39,445 nucleotides of DNA from Candidatus Methanorbis basalitermitum (GTDB taxonomy: Archaea; Halobacteriota; Methanomicrobia; Methanomicrobiales; Methanocorpusculaceae). Below, piece after piece: positions 16,897-24,798 of the stretch. Each line of letters starts with the position of its first letter. Position 1 is the first letter of the stretch. The notes under the pieces were generated by a model. It searched no databases. It had not been told where the DNA came from and worked only from the letters and a program-made list of their open reading frames with translations. The stretch is taken from assembly GCA_031287415.1 (NCBI GenBank), contig JAITSY010000009.1:1-39445 (forward strand). Reading direction: 5' to 3'. The translations under genes were made by a program, and so were the position numbers.

Positions 16897-17349
16897 TTAG
16901 TTCCGTTTCTTGGACACCCCGACAATCTTGCCGAACCGTCCGGTGGACTTGGTACATTGACCACGTACTTTTAGGCCGTTCTCATGACGAATGCCGCGGT
17001 AGCAGCGCATCTTCTTCATGAGGTTGATATCGTCGTCTTTTGCGAGTGTGAGGTCGCTGCCGTAGAGGTGCTTCGGAGCTCCAGAGTACACATCTACCGG
17101 GCGGTTGACCATCCACGCAGGAACTGAGGTCGAGTATGCAAGTACCTGTTCCTCAAGGCGCGCGACATCTTCGTCTGCGAGGAGGCCCATCGTTGTGTGG
17201 GTGTCGACGCCTGCATTGTGGGAGATGACGAGTGCGGCGTGGCGGCCGATGCCCTTAATTCCGGTCAGCGCAAGCTGCACCGGCTGGGTACCGTCCAGAT
17301 CATTGTTAATGATCCGCACAAAATATTTCAGTTCTGACTCTTCAACCAT
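16897..17349 (-). CDS. rpsM: 30S ribosomal protein uS13
   Basis: This 150-residue small-subunit head protein has the helix-hairpin-helix-like ALTGIKGIGRHAALVISHNAG, the central DDINLMKKMRCYRGIRHENGLKVRGQ and a basic C-terminus. The ATG at 17349 is used; it lies about 105 bases after tRNA-Ser, with which it is probably cotranscribed. It is the first protein gene of the leftward ribosomal operon. Confidence 0.97.
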   Translation of the reverse strand: MVEESELKYFVRIINNDLDGTQPVQLALTGIKGIGRHAALVISHNAGVDTHTTMGLLADEDVARLEEQVLAYSTSVPAWMVNRPVDVYSGAPKHLYGSDLTLAKDDDINLMKKMRCYRGIRHENGLKVRGQCTKSTGRFGKIVGVSKKRN

Positions 17350-17454
17350 GATAGTCTCCTCTCAGTGGAGAGATAAGTCTCATAAACCAGCAGCACAGCG
17401 GGACCTCGCACTTCTGAACGTTTCAGGGATGATGCGTTTTCCCCCTGGATAAAG

Positions 17455-17538
17455 CGCAGACGGAGGGATTTGAACCCTCGAGTCCCAAGGGACACAGGTT
17501 TAGCAAACCTGCGCCATACCAAGCTTGGCTACGTCTAC
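17455..17538 (-). tRNA. tRNA-Ser (GCT)
   Basis: The reverse strand folds into an 84-nt class II tRNA. The acceptor GTAGACG pairs with CGTCTGC, the anticodon stem CAGGT/ACCTG holds loop TTGCTAA (anticodon GCT), the long variable arm GTCCCTTGGGAC is typical of serine tRNA, and the T-arm is GAGGG-TTCAAAT-CCCTC. It heads the ribosomal operon, as in other euryarchaea. Confidence 0.95.
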
Positions 17539-17712
17539 AGAGAACTCCGCATCTTTATGCCTGCAGAGAGAGCTGCAAGCCGCACAAAATCCTTACGGTT
17601 TTTGCGCTTTCGACACTCGCGATGCCACATCACACAGGGTTGTTCTGTATGGATATTCGGGGGCAGGCCCAGCACATCGCTCCACTAAATTGAGTGCTTT
17701 GATAAATTAGGT

Positions 17713-17729
17713 GCGCGATAATATAATAC
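17713..17729 (-). promoter_or_regulatory. Possible TATA element for the tRNA-Ser/ribosomal operon
   Basis: The reverse strand reads GTATTATATTATCGCG. It is the strongest TATA-like stretch between the divergent tRNA-Ser and rpoL, but it is about 180 bases from the tRNA, so the assignment is tentative. No gene is visible in 17539-17907. Confidence 0.3.
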
Positions 17730-17872
17730 TTTTCCTGACGCAGACTTTGCATTTTCTATTTCTGACTGTCCCTGAAACTATGGCTGATGACGAGTGAGCC
17801 GGGTCAATAAACACATTAATCCAGCAAGGCAACGGTCTTCGGGTGAGATGTTTTGCGGATCATCTGACGTCA

Positions 17873-17881
17873 TCTATATAG
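17873..17881 (+). promoter_or_regulatory. TATA box of rpoL
   Basis: TCTATATAG lies 27-35 bases before the rpoL ATG. At the normal archaeal spacing, transcription would begin within a few bases of the start codon, giving a leaderless or nearly leaderless message. Confidence 0.65.
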
Positions 17882-17907
17882 GCTCGTCCACGAAATGGAT
17901 AATCCGC

Positions 17908-18180
17908 ATGAAACTGCAAATCATTGAGCTCGAGAAAGGTAAGATGCGGCTGAATCTTGAAGGGGAAGGACATACATTCATGAACACGCTAATCGAAGAG
18001 ATCCTCACGGATCCTGAGGTCGATATGGCAAAGTACGTGATTGAGTTCCAGTTCTCTGATCCAGAATTATTTATTACCATGAAGGAAGGGTCAAAGAAAG
18101 ATCCGGCTGCTACTGTCTGCGAGGCATGTATCCGCATTTCCGCAAAGTGTGATGATTTGCTGGGTTGCCTGAATAACTGA
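17908..18180 (+). CDS. rpoL: DNA-directed RNA polymerase subunit L (Rpb11 homologue)
   Basis: This 90-residue partner of RpoD starts MKLQIIELEKGKMRLNLEGE and has the GHTFMNTLIEEILTDPEVD alpha-like motif and a SDPELFI stretch. The ATG at 17908 is chosen from the family N-terminus and the TATA spacing; 38 residues further upstream have no family support. It is monocistronic and diverges from the operon that carries rpoD. Confidence 0.94.
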   Translation: MKLQIIELEKGKMRLNLEGEGHTFMNTLIEEILTDPEVDMAKYVIEFQFSDPELFITMKEGSKKDPAATVCEACIRISAKCDDLLGCLNN

Positions 18181-18187
18181 CAGGATG

Positions 18188-18333
18188 AGCTGCAACTGCT
18201 GCAAGCGTTCCGCTTGCAGCGTTGCATGGCAACGGATTCCCTGCATCAGGTGGCAACGGAGCAAGCATCTCGCCAGATGCGCAGTTGTTTCGCTGCCATG
18301 CAACTGCTGAATGCACTTGGCACGCAAGTGCGT
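18188..18333. repeat. Family A repeat, rearranged copy
   Basis: Directly after rpoL lies the perfect hairpin GCTGCAAGCG-TTC-CGCTTGCAGC (18198-18220), followed by GTTGCATGGCAACGGATTCC, a GCATCTCGCCAGATGC hairpin, GCTGCCATGCAACTG and GCACTTGGCACGCAAGTGC. The first hairpin is the reverse complement of the one at 4521-4543. The rest of the 324-base gap before thsA has only the promoter. Confidence 0.7.
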
Positions 18334-18430
18334 GAATGAAAAGATACACACGGCGCGCCTGATGGTTCGGAAACATCGCTGTGATAAATCTCCTATTTTT
18401 TGTCCATACCTTCGCTGCAACATAATTAAC

Positions 18431-18438
18431 TTTATATA
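18431..18438 (+). promoter_or_regulatory. TATA box of the thermosome gene
   Basis: TTTATATA lies 67-74 bases before the thsA ATG, preceded by purine-rich/AT context. The resulting leader of about 40 bases contains a GGAG ribosome-binding site at 18491-18494, ten bases before the start; this gene therefore has a leader, unlike several neighbours. Confidence 0.6.
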
Positions 18439-18504
18439 GAACCACAAAGCAACCTAATCAGCATACATTACTCTGCACGCCAGAGTATGTGGAGATAATT
18501 AATT

Positions 18505-20160
18505 ATGTCAGCACAACTTGGCGGACAGCCCATTCTTATTCTGAAGGAAGGCGGTTCCCGTACCCGTGGACGGGATGCCCAGAGCATGAACATCGCTGCA
18601 GCGAAAGCAGTTGCCGGTGCAGTAAGAACAACACTTGGACCGAAGGGCATGGACAAAATGCTCGTCGATACCATTGGTGACGTCGTTATCACCAACGATG
18701 GTGTGACTATCCTCAAAGAGATGGACATTGAGCACCCGGCTGCAAAAATGATGGTTGAGGTCGCAAAGACACAGGATGACGAAGTTGGAGACGGAACCAC
18801 CACTGCGGTCGTCATCGCCGGTGAACTTCTAAAGAAAGCCGAAGAGCTTCTTGAGCAGAACATTCACCCGACGGTCATCACCCAAGGATACCGTCAGGCA
18901 GCAGAAAAGGCCCAGGAGCTTCTCCAGACCATCGCAGTTGATGTAAAGGCAAAGGACAAGGCAATCCTTGCGAAGATTGCCGAAACTGCAATGACCGGAA
19001 AGAATGCTGAGGCATCCAAGAACAAACTCTGTGATTTAATCGTTCGCGCAATTACCCTTGTTGCAGATGCAGATGGAACCGTTGACACAGAGAACGTCAA
19101 AGTCGAGAAGCGTGTCGGCGGCGCAATTGAGGACTCCGAAATTGTCGAAGGCATGATCATCGACAAAGAGCGTGTCCACCCTGGTATGCCCAAGATTGTG
19201 AAGAATGCGAAGATTCTCCTCCTCAACGCAGCAGTCGAATACAAGAAGACCGAAGTTGATGCAGAGATCAGCATCACCAGTCCCGACCAGCTTCAGCTCT
19301 TCCTTGACGAGGAAGAGCGCATGATTAAGAGCATCGTCGAGAAGATCAAAGCATCCGGTGCAAATGTCCTCTTCTGTCAGAAGGGCATCGACGACATCGC
19401 ACAGCATTACCTGTCAAAAGCAGGCATTCTTGCAGCCCGTCGTGTCAAGAAGTCCGACATGGAGAAGCTCGCCCGTGCAACCAGCGGCGCACTGATATCT
19501 TCCATCGATGCGATCAGTGCCGATGAGCTTGGTATTGCAGGCCTTGTTGAGGAGCGCAAGGTCGGTGGTGAAGAGATGATCTTCGTTAAGGAGTGCAAGA
19601 ATCCGAAGGCAGTCTCTATCATCATCAAGGGCGGAACCGAGCACGTTGTTGATGAGCTTGGCCGTGCACTTGAGGACGCCCTCCGTGTGGTCGGTGTTGT
19701 TGTCGAAGACAAGAAGATTGTTGCCGGTGGAGGGGCACCGGAAGTTGAGCTTTCCCTCCGTCTCCGTGAGTACGCAGCAACCCAGGTTGGGCGCATCCAG
19801 CTTGCAATCGAGGCATTTGCATCCGCTCTTGAGGTCATCCCAAGAACCCTTGCCGAGAACGCAGGTCTTGACCCAATTGACAAGCTTGTTGAGCTCCGTG
19901 AAGCTCACGAGAAAGGTAAGAAGACCTTTGGTCTTGATGTCTTTGAAGGCAAGCCGGTCGACATGCTCGCAGCAGGCGTTGTTGAGCCGCTCCGCGTAAA
20001 AACCCAGGCAATTGCATCCGCAGCAGAAGCAGCTATCATGATTCTCAGAATCGATGATGTCATTGCATCTGCAAAGTCCGCAGGACCGTCTCCGGATGAG
20101 ATGGCAGCAATGGGCGGCGGAGCCGGTGGGATGGGCGGTATGCCACCCGGCATGATGTAA
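18505..20160 (+). CDS. thsA: Thermosome subunit (group II chaperonin)
   Basis: This 551-residue ATP-dependent chaperonin folds proteins in the cytosol. [16 protein letters not shown] (about 41-56), [20 protein letters not shown], the phosphate-binding [24 protein letters not shown] and [15 protein letters not shown] are the family signatures. The tail [15 protein letters not shown] is the flexible glycine/methionine terminus projecting into the cavity. Length is typical. It is monocistronic, with its own TATA box and ribosome-binding site, and ends one base before a family B repeat. Confidence 0.98.
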   Translation: MSAQLGGQPILILKEGGSRTRGRDAQSMNIAAAKAVAGAVRTTLGPKGMDKMLVDTIGDVVITNDGVTILKEMDIEHPAAKMMVEVAKTQDDEVGDGTTTAVVIAGELLKKAEELLEQNIHPTVITQGYRQAAEKAQELLQTIAVDVKAKDKAILAKIAETAMTGKNAEASKNKLCDLIVRAITLVADADGTVDTENVKVEKRVGGAIEDSEIVEGMIIDKERVHPGMPKIVKNAKILLLNAAVEYKKTEVDAEISITSPDQLQLFLDEEERMIKSIVEKIKASGANVLFCQKGIDDIAQHYLSKAGILAARRVKKSDMEKLARATSGALISSIDAISADELGIAGLVEERKVGGEEMIFVKECKNPKAVSIIIKGGTEHVVDELGRALEDALRVVGVVVEDKKIVAGGGAPEVELSLRLREYAATQVGRIQLAIEAFASALEVIPRTLAENAGLDPIDKLVELREAHEKGKKTFGLDVFEGKPVDMLAAGVVEPLRVKTQAIASAAEAAIMILRIDDVIASAKSAGPSPDEMAAMGGGAGGMGGMPPGMM

Positions 20161-20230
20161 AGCTGCACCAAAGCCTTTGGCTTTGCAACCCAGCCTGCTT
20201 GCTACTGGTAGGTGAGGTTATGTTGCTTTG
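20161..20230 (+). repeat. Family B repeat adjoining the thermosome stop
   Basis: AGCTGCACCAAAGCCTTTGG and CTTTGCAACC form an AAAGCC/GGCTTT hairpin, then AGCCTGCTTGCTACTGGTAG and GTGAGGTT follow. It begins at the base after the thsA stop codon and could add a hairpin to the 3' end of the mRNA. Confidence 0.65.
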
Positions 20231-20248
20231 TTGGTTAGTACATCATCC

Positions 20249-20259
20249 CTTTTTTCTTT
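20249..20259 (+). terminator. T-rich tract after thermosome
   Basis: CTTTTTTCTTT about 90 bases past the thsA stop is a plausible archaeal T-tract terminator. Support is base composition and position only. Confidence 0.4.
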
Positions 20260-20382
20260 CGGACTTATCAGATTTAGGAGAGAGGTATATCCTCTCCGTA
20301 AACCTACTTTCTCTCTCAGATCGCTTGAAAAAATGTGATATAATTGTAAAAAATGTAATTATTCCTTAATATATTGTTTAAT

Positions 20383-20547
20383 TTATAATTTTAAATATAA
20401 TAACTTAGCTAGATCAAATGCTTGCTTTCCTGTACGGACGATAAGATCACAGTCGTCCTCCAATCCCTTTTTTACAATAGTTTTTGAAATCATTTTCAAT
20501 GTTTTTAGAGTTGGAATTATCAGTTTGAATGGGAACTGTTCTTCAAA
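20383..20547 (-). pseudogene. Unidentified short open frame spanning a family C repeat
   Basis: The reverse strand has a 54-codon open stretch reading FEEQFPFKLIIPTLKT and later DDCDLIVRTGKQAFDLAKLL, with a stop codon directly upstream and no good start. I do not recognise the protein. The first part overlaps the family C repeat. The copy at 11086-11130 reads FEEQFRFKLMIP and the 21739 copy reads SEELFPFKLII, so family C could be the residue of an old gene rather than a pure structural repeat. Both readings are open. Confidence 0.3.
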
Positions 20548-20550
20548 TCA
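20513..20550. repeat. Family C AT-rich hairpin repeat, copy 2
   Basis: CAGTTTGAATGGGAACTG (20521-20538) forms the 5-bp stem with the constant loop, flanked by GGAATTAT and TTCTTCAAATC as in copy 1. Similarity to copy 3 continues for about 30 further bases on the right. Confidence 0.7.
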
Positions 20551-20636
20551 GAAATATAACAATCTATTTCAATAGAGAACTACTAATCATTTATATATTT
20601 TCACCAAAATTGATAAGTCAAAAATGTTTTTTGGTG

Positions 20637-20952
20637 TCATCTGAGGGAGAGACAGCGTATTGCTTTTTCACCGGTTACACCGGATTTTGCCCCAAACAGA
20701 ACGGCAGCCGGTGTTGCCGCGGCGGACGGATCCTTTGAGACGAACTTCGAGGGCAGAGATTCCGGTAATTTTTGCTGCTGGGATACCCAGTCTCTCAAAG
20801 ACCACAAGATCAAAAAACCCGCATCCGACAAATCCTGCGAAGGTTTTTACAAAGATTCGATTGGCAGATCCGAGTTCTACGCAGTAGGCATCCGCAGAGA
20901 TACTTGGGTCGGTAATTGCCGCATGATCGGGTGAGAGGTACTCAATCTGCAT
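20637..20952 (-). pseudogene. DUF1805-family gene with a single frameshift
   Basis: The N-terminal frame reads MQIEYLSPD...RIFVKTFAGFVGCGFFDLVVFERLG and PAAKITGISALEVRL, matching the small DUF1805 proteins (a GCGxFD-type core). The expected C-terminal part is in the neighbouring frame: KDPSAAATPAAVLFGAKSG, then VTGEKAIRCLSLR before a TGA at 20637. Removing one A from the AAA run near 20741-20743 would rejoin them. This is a fresh pseudogene, a sequencing error, or less likely a programmed shift. Function of DUF1805 is unknown to me. Confidence 0.65.
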
Positions 20953-21023
20953 AGATTTCTGTATTACATCAATACCCTAAAGCAGTTGTGAAGTACAACA
21001 AACCATCGTAGTGATTCGGGAGA

Positions 21024-21178
21024 TGTTGCATGGTAGCGGAACGCTTGCAGGCTCTGGCGAGATGTTTGTCCCGTTGCCCTGCAATGCATGTGGCATGCCC
21101 ACACGCTGACGCAAGGTCCAGCCTTGCTTGCTGCTTGTGCAGATGTGTCGGTGTAACCTCTATCAGAGGTGTGCAGCT
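21024..21178 (+). repeat. Family A mosaic repeat, long copy
   Basis: The copy starts GTTGCATGGTAGCGGAACGC, continues through GCTCTGGCGAGATGTTTG, GTTGCCCTGCAATGCATGTG, ACACGCTGACGCAAGG, CCTTGCTTGCTGCTTGTGCA and GATGTGTCGGTG, and ends AACCTCTATCAGAGGTGTGC then AGC. It is the best full-length partner of 4509-4694. It ends 90 bases before the ferredoxin-thioredoxin reductase gene. Confidence 0.85.
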
Positions 21179-21267
21179 GATCCAAAAGAATCGGGAGCTA
21201 ATTGTCGAAAATTGGAGAGGCGGTTCACAAACCAAAACATGATATTCTGCGAAGAAAAATACATCAT

Positions 21268-21561
21268 ATGATCAGTTCCCCATCTTCCGAAGAGATCGCA
21301 GCACTTGTTTCAAAGATTCGTGCAGACTCTGAGAAGCTTGCAAAGAGGAGGGGCTGGGTGCTGAACCCCAATGCGCAGGTTGTCGACTCGGTGATGGAGG
21401 GGCTTGCCCGCAACAAACTGGTGCGGGGGCGGAGGTACTGTCCCTGCCGGCTTCCCAACGGCAATCCTGAGATTGACAAACGGTATATCTGCCCGTGTCG
21501 AGAGGCGGAGAAGGATGTGGAGGTAGCGGGGCACTGCCACTGCTACTTTTTTATGAAATAG
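21268..21561 (+). CDS. Ferredoxin-thioredoxin reductase catalytic chain
   Basis: This 97-residue iron-sulphur protein carries the three cysteine pairs of the FTR catalytic (beta) chain: YCPCRLP, YICPCREA and GHCHCYF. In the family they bind a 4Fe-4S cluster next to an active disulphide that passes electrons from ferredoxin to thioredoxin. Methanogens use such chains without the plant-type variable subunit. The ATG at 21268 fits the family N-terminus; 22 upstream codons overlap flanking sequence without support. No thioredoxin gene is adjacent; the nearest neighbours are repeats and a flavoredoxin-like gene. Confidence 0.9.
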   Translation: MISSPSSEEIAALVSKIRADSEKLAKRRGWVLNPNAQVVDSVMEGLARNKLVRGRRYCPCRLPNGNPEIDKRYICPCREAEKDVEVAGHCHCYFFMK

Positions 21562-21634
21562 CGCATTATGGCGGTATATTTCTGCGATTAGTTATCTGCA
21601 AATGATGATTTCATCAGTCCGGCAAAAAATCCGA

Positions 21635-21694
21635 ACGGAATGATACCATTACTAACTAAGATGTATATCTTAGTTAGTAATGGTATCATTCCGT
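21635..21694. repeat. 58-bp perfect palindrome, copy 2
   Basis: Two arms beginning CGGAATGATACCATTACTAA are exactly complementary around GTAT (21663-21666); one further A-T pair extends the copy here. It matches copy 1 (200-257) except for T at 21650 and A at 21679, a compensated pair. It lies 74 bases after the FTR gene, in front of a family C repeat. Confidence 0.9.
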
Positions 21695-21738
21695 AATTAT
21701 TTCGTAGTCTTTTGTTGATATGGACTATTAATATTTCT

Positions 21739-21772
21739 AATCTGAAGAACTGTTTCCATTCAAACTTATAAT
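21739..21772. repeat. Family C AT-rich hairpin repeat, copy 3 (inverted)
   Basis: GAAGAACTGTTTCCATTCAA and ACTTATAATTC is the reverse complement of the family C core, with stem GTTT/AAAC (21752-21765). Together with copy 2 it frames a 1.25-kb segment holding the DUF1805 and FTR genes in inverted-repeat fashion. The following stretch to 22078 has no convincing gene; it holds some family A-like fragments. Confidence 0.6.
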
Positions 21773-22078
21773 TCTGGTTTTCATTTGTTGTAACCCCCTA
21801 TTAGGGTTGCCCGTTGCCGAGGTGATCGCGGCAGCCGATTTATGGTGTGATGTGCTGGGCACATAGCAGTGGGCTATCATCCTTGCGGGGAGGATCATTG
21901 CAAGTCTTTCCACGGCCGTGAGAGCGGCACTCCGCGCTTCGACGTGCAACTCGTGCTGTGTTTCCCGAGTCACGCAAGCCTCGCTGTCTCGGCACGCCCC
22001 GTGAGGTTCCGCTGTCTTGCTGCTTGTGCGGCAAAGCTGTATGGAATGGAATGTTGCCAATTATAGCTTGCTGCAATG

Positions 22079-22657
22079 CTATCTACTTTTATGCAGTGTT
22101 TTTCCCGCGGAAAATGCTTTTCCGAGTACTGATCCCAGCCCGAGATACCAAAACTTTGCATGATCATAGGAAAGAGGTCGCATCGCCGTCACATTGATTT
22201 TGCCGTTCTCATCAAGAATCCGTTCATCCGCATGAACCGCCAGAATTTTTGCGATGAACATCGAGTGCGAACCTATATCCTGTCTTATCGTTACCTGGCA
22301 CTCAAGAGATAGCGGGCACTCCGCAATCATCGGTGCATGAACATGCATTGCAGGCACAGGTGTGAGACTGATATCAGCGAACTTGTCCGTCTTTCGTCCG
22401 CTGGTAATGCCGAAATAATCAGTTTCCTGCATCTGATTCTCAGACGGGATGTTCAGCGTAAATTCTCCTCGTCCGCACAGATCCGCGTGACTGTAGCGGC
22501 CAGGCCGCACCGCGATCATCACGTGCGGCGGGTCGGATACCGCAATACCGGTCCACGACACCGTAAGACCGTTCGGCTTTTCGTTCTCACCATACGTGTC
22601 GACAACCGTCACCTGGCACGGTGGTAGAACCGCATAGGCAGGCAACTCATGCTTCAT
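22079..22657 (-). CDS. Flavin reductase-like FMN-binding protein (flavoredoxin type)
   Basis: This 192-residue protein resembles the flavin reductase-like/flavoredoxin family that binds FMN and serves as a small electron carrier or reductase. NGLTVSWTGIAVSDPPHVMIAV (about 28-49) is the usual FMN-binding strand-loop; GEFTLNIPSENQMQETDYFG follows, then SLECQVTIRQDIGSHSMFIAKILAVHADE. The ATG at 22657 gives the family start MKHELPAYAVLPPCQV; further upstream codons run into a repeat. It converges on the palindrome region. Confidence 0.85.
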   Translation of the reverse strand: MKHELPAYAVLPPCQVTVVDTYGENEKPNGLTVSWTGIAVSDPPHVMIAVRPGRYSHADLCGRGEFTLNIPSENQMQETDYFGITSGRKTDKFADISLTPVPAMHVHAPMIAECPLSLECQVTIRQDIGSHSMFIAKILAVHADERILDENGKINVTAMRPLSYDHAKFWYLGLGSVLGKAFSAGKTLHKSR

Positions 22658-22689
22658 ACAAGTAGATATCTTTTCTTGGAGAATTATAT

Positions 22690-22760
22690 TCGTATGGCAA
22701 AGTTGCATGGCAACGAAACGACTGCACAAATGTACTGCAGCTTGCACCATGTGCAATACA
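22690..22760. repeat. Family A-like repeat fragment
   Basis: AGTTGCATGGCAACGAAACG followed by ACTGCAC...TACTGCAG and CTTGCACCATGTGCAAT resembles the GTTGCATGG end and GTGCA blocks of family A. It sits between the divergent flavoredoxin-like and IMPACT genes, where promoters must also lie. Confidence 0.5.
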
Positions 22761-22854
22761 GCCTGACTGCCTACCCGTTCCCGGGAGGCAACCTCTCAAT
22801 TCTGACGTATCTTGATGAGTTCATGACAGCATCCACCGCAATACAGGGGAACTG

Positions 22855-23232
22855 ATGGCATTTCGTGAGGTTTCCGTCGTCCGACTGGACGTGAAAGGGT
22901 CCCGGTTTTATGCCCATCTCTATGAGATAGACACCGTCAGCGACGTTGTAGGGGTTCGGGCCATTCACGGCAAAATTTACAAAAAAGCCGCCCATCACTG
23001 CTATGCAGTGATTTGTGGGAATACCACTGACAGCCGTTCTGACGGCGAAGTCGGCTCTCCGGGCCGGGTGCTTGCCGAGGTGATGGGGCGCAGCAATCTC
23101 GGGTCTCACGTTCTCATGGTCTCCCGTATTTTCGGAGGCATTAGGCTCGGACCTGCAGGAGTCATCCGTGCGTTCCGTGAGGTGGGTACCGGGGTGGTCG
23201 CCGAGTACATAAAGACAAGGAAGAGATTATAG
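22855..23232 (+). CDS. IMPACT/YigZ (UPF0029) N-terminal domain protein
   Basis: This 125-residue protein matches the N-terminal domain of the IMPACT/YigZ family: KGSRFYAHLYEID, KKAAHHCYAVICG, SDGEVGSPGRVLAEVM, VSRIFGGIRLGPAGVIRAFREVG. The family is linked to translation control in eukaryotes; the archaeal role is unknown. It lacks the C-terminal ferredoxin-like domain of bacterial YigZ and so is a single-domain version. Its stop overlaps the GTG preceding the next gene; with the Cys-rich gene and surE it forms a tight three-gene operon. Confidence 0.88.
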   Translation: MAFREVSVVRLDVKGSRFYAHLYEIDTVSDVVGVRAIHGKIYKKAAHHCYAVICGNTTDSRSDGEVGSPGRVLAEVMGRSNLGSHVLMVSRIFGGIRLGPAGVIRAFREVGTGVVAEYIKTRKRL

Positions 23233-23234
23233 TG

Positions 23235-23444
23235 ATGGAAAGGAAAGGTATGAACATGAATAAACTATGTGGGTGTCCGGTAAACGCCGGCACGCAGTGT
23301 ACGGCGGACAAATGCCAGTGGTGGAACAATGAGTGGAAGGACTGTGCGATGAACGTCATCGTCCGTTATCTCCGGGCACAGGATGTCAGGGCGACATTCA
23401 ACCATGCAGTTCCCGCAGAGTTCCTCGAAGGCGACCGGAAGTAA
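23235..23444 (+). CDS. Small Cys-rich protein of unknown function
   Basis: This 69-residue protein is not one I can name. It has LCGCPVNAGTQCTADKC and a later KDC, with a WW pair between, suggesting a small metal or disulphide site; the rest is MNVIVRYLRAQDVRATFNHA and an acidic end. Starts at 23235, 23250 or 23256 are all possible; 23256 has GGAAAGGT just upstream. It begins within three bases of the IMPACT stop and ends exactly where surE begins, so it is very likely translated and coupled to both. Confidence 0.7.
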   Translation: MERKGMNMNKLCGCPVNAGTQCTADKCQWWNNEWKDCAMNVIVRYLRAQDVRATFNHAVPAEFLEGDRK

Positions 23445-24236
23445 ATGCGGCCGAAGATTCTTCTGACCAATGACGACGGAGTGAACTCCGGTGGTCTCTG
23501 GGCTGCTTACGAGGCACTATCAGCATTTGCAGACGTGACGATAGTAGCTCCGGCAGTGCAGCAGAGCGCAGTCGGCAGATCGATTTCAATCTTTGAACCA
23601 CTCCGCATGAACGAGATGATAATTGGCGGCCTGCCTGCCCACATGGTTGAAGGGCGGCCGACTGATGCCTTGCTGCTCGGCCTCTACGGTCTGCATCTCA
23701 AACCTGATATGGTGGTGAGTGGCATCAATCTCGGGGAGAACATCTCCTATGAGTCTATCACGACCTCGGGAACCGTCGGCGCGGCGATGGAAGCGGCCAA
23801 TCAGGGCATTCCTGCACTTGCCTACTCGTTACAGATGAACGATCCTGGCAATAAGTTCACTGATCCGCGGTGCCATCAGATGGACTTCCTCCAGGCAAAA
23901 GATGTTGTGGCGAAACTGACCCAGATGTTTCTTGTAACTGGTCTTCCACAGGGAAGCCATCTCGTCAATATTAATATCCCAGCCTGCAGGATGGAAGGAT
24001 ATGCAGTCACGACACTGGGCACGCAGCTATTCAATACCTATGTGGAAGAACGGATTGATCCGCGAGGAAAGCCGTACTACTGGATCAGAGGGGATATGAT
24101 CTATACGCCCGAACCGCACTCCGATGTGACGGCCCTGCGAAACAACTATGTATCGATAACGCCGCTGACGCTGGACAATACCGCATTCGCTGCCTGCGGC
24201 GAACTGAAAAAAATGCTTGTGGATCAGGGGTTCTGA
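23445..24236 (+). CDS. surE: 5'/3'-nucleotidase SurE
   Basis: This 263-residue metal-dependent phosphatase removes phosphate from nucleoside monophosphates. LTNDDGVNSGG (7-17) provides the paired aspartates, APAVQQSAVGRSIS the serine ligand, and VSGINLGENI the asparagine ligand; TSGTVGAAMEA follows. All family metal ligands are visible. It starts on the base after the Cys-rich gene stop, last in the operon. Confidence 0.95.
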   Translation: MRPKILLTNDDGVNSGGLWAAYEALSAFADVTIVAPAVQQSAVGRSISIFEPLRMNEMIIGGLPAHMVEGRPTDALLLGLYGLHLKPDMVVSGINLGENISYESITTSGTVGAAMEAANQGIPALAYSLQMNDPGNKFTDPRCHQMDFLQAKDVVAKLTQMFLVTGLPQGSHLVNINIPACRMEGYAVTTLGTQLFNTYVEERIDPRGKPYYWIRGDMIYTPEPHSDVTALRNNYVSITPLTLDNTAFAACGELKKMLVDQGF

Positions 24237-24248
24237 TCTTCGCATATT

Positions 24249-24767
24249 TTACACGGCAGCAGCTTTTGTTTGATGGTTTCGGTCGTGCAGACCGATCGTG
24301 CTTGCCGCTGGTCCGCAGATTTTTGGCTTTGGCGCACCCATGAAAGCTGCGGCCGGTCGCTGCCCTCTCCAACAATGAGATTCGTTCCGCGGCTCCGATG
24401 TCGCCATCTGCATAGATGCACAGCGTAGATTGCAGTTCGCGCGTGGCAGGTTTGAGATGCCCGGCGATAGCATCATCTCCGGTAATACTCCAAAGCACGG
24501 TGGCGGGATGTGGGTTCAATGACGACGGTACATTTGCACAGAATGGCTTCGAGATATCCGGCAACAACCCAAATGATATACATTATAACAAGTAATGTGC
24601 GACTCCACTGTCGCGACAGGGATGGTGGCGTGCAGGTCGCCTACGCCAAAAGCTGGCAACCTCCCTCTTTCCTTCCCATCATCAGGCGAATACACCTCAT
24701 AATGACCAAACAAGGCAACGAAATCTCGCCAACCCATAACAGGCAGGCTACAAAACGAGATCTCCAT
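24249..24767 (-). pseudogene. Possible decayed gene, family unknown
   Basis: The 750 bases between surE and lysC hold no intact gene. On the reverse strand two frames give protein-like stretches in succession: GWRDFVALFGHYEVYSPDDG with LPAFGVGDLHATIPVATVES, then a shifted frame with WSITGDDAIAGHLKPATREL and STLCIYADGDIGA. I cannot assign a family. The switch of frames without a start or a common reading suggests erosion; chance open frames are the alternative. Confidence 0.3.
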
Positions 24768-24798
24768 AACCGTGTTGGTTTATCTTACTTGTGCTTTG

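Noticed and set aside
18198-18220. Bacterial-type rho-independent terminator after rpoL
   Set aside because: The hairpin is strong but has no T-run, and the identical hairpin occurs inside a repeat at 4521-4543 unrelated to a gene end on that strand.
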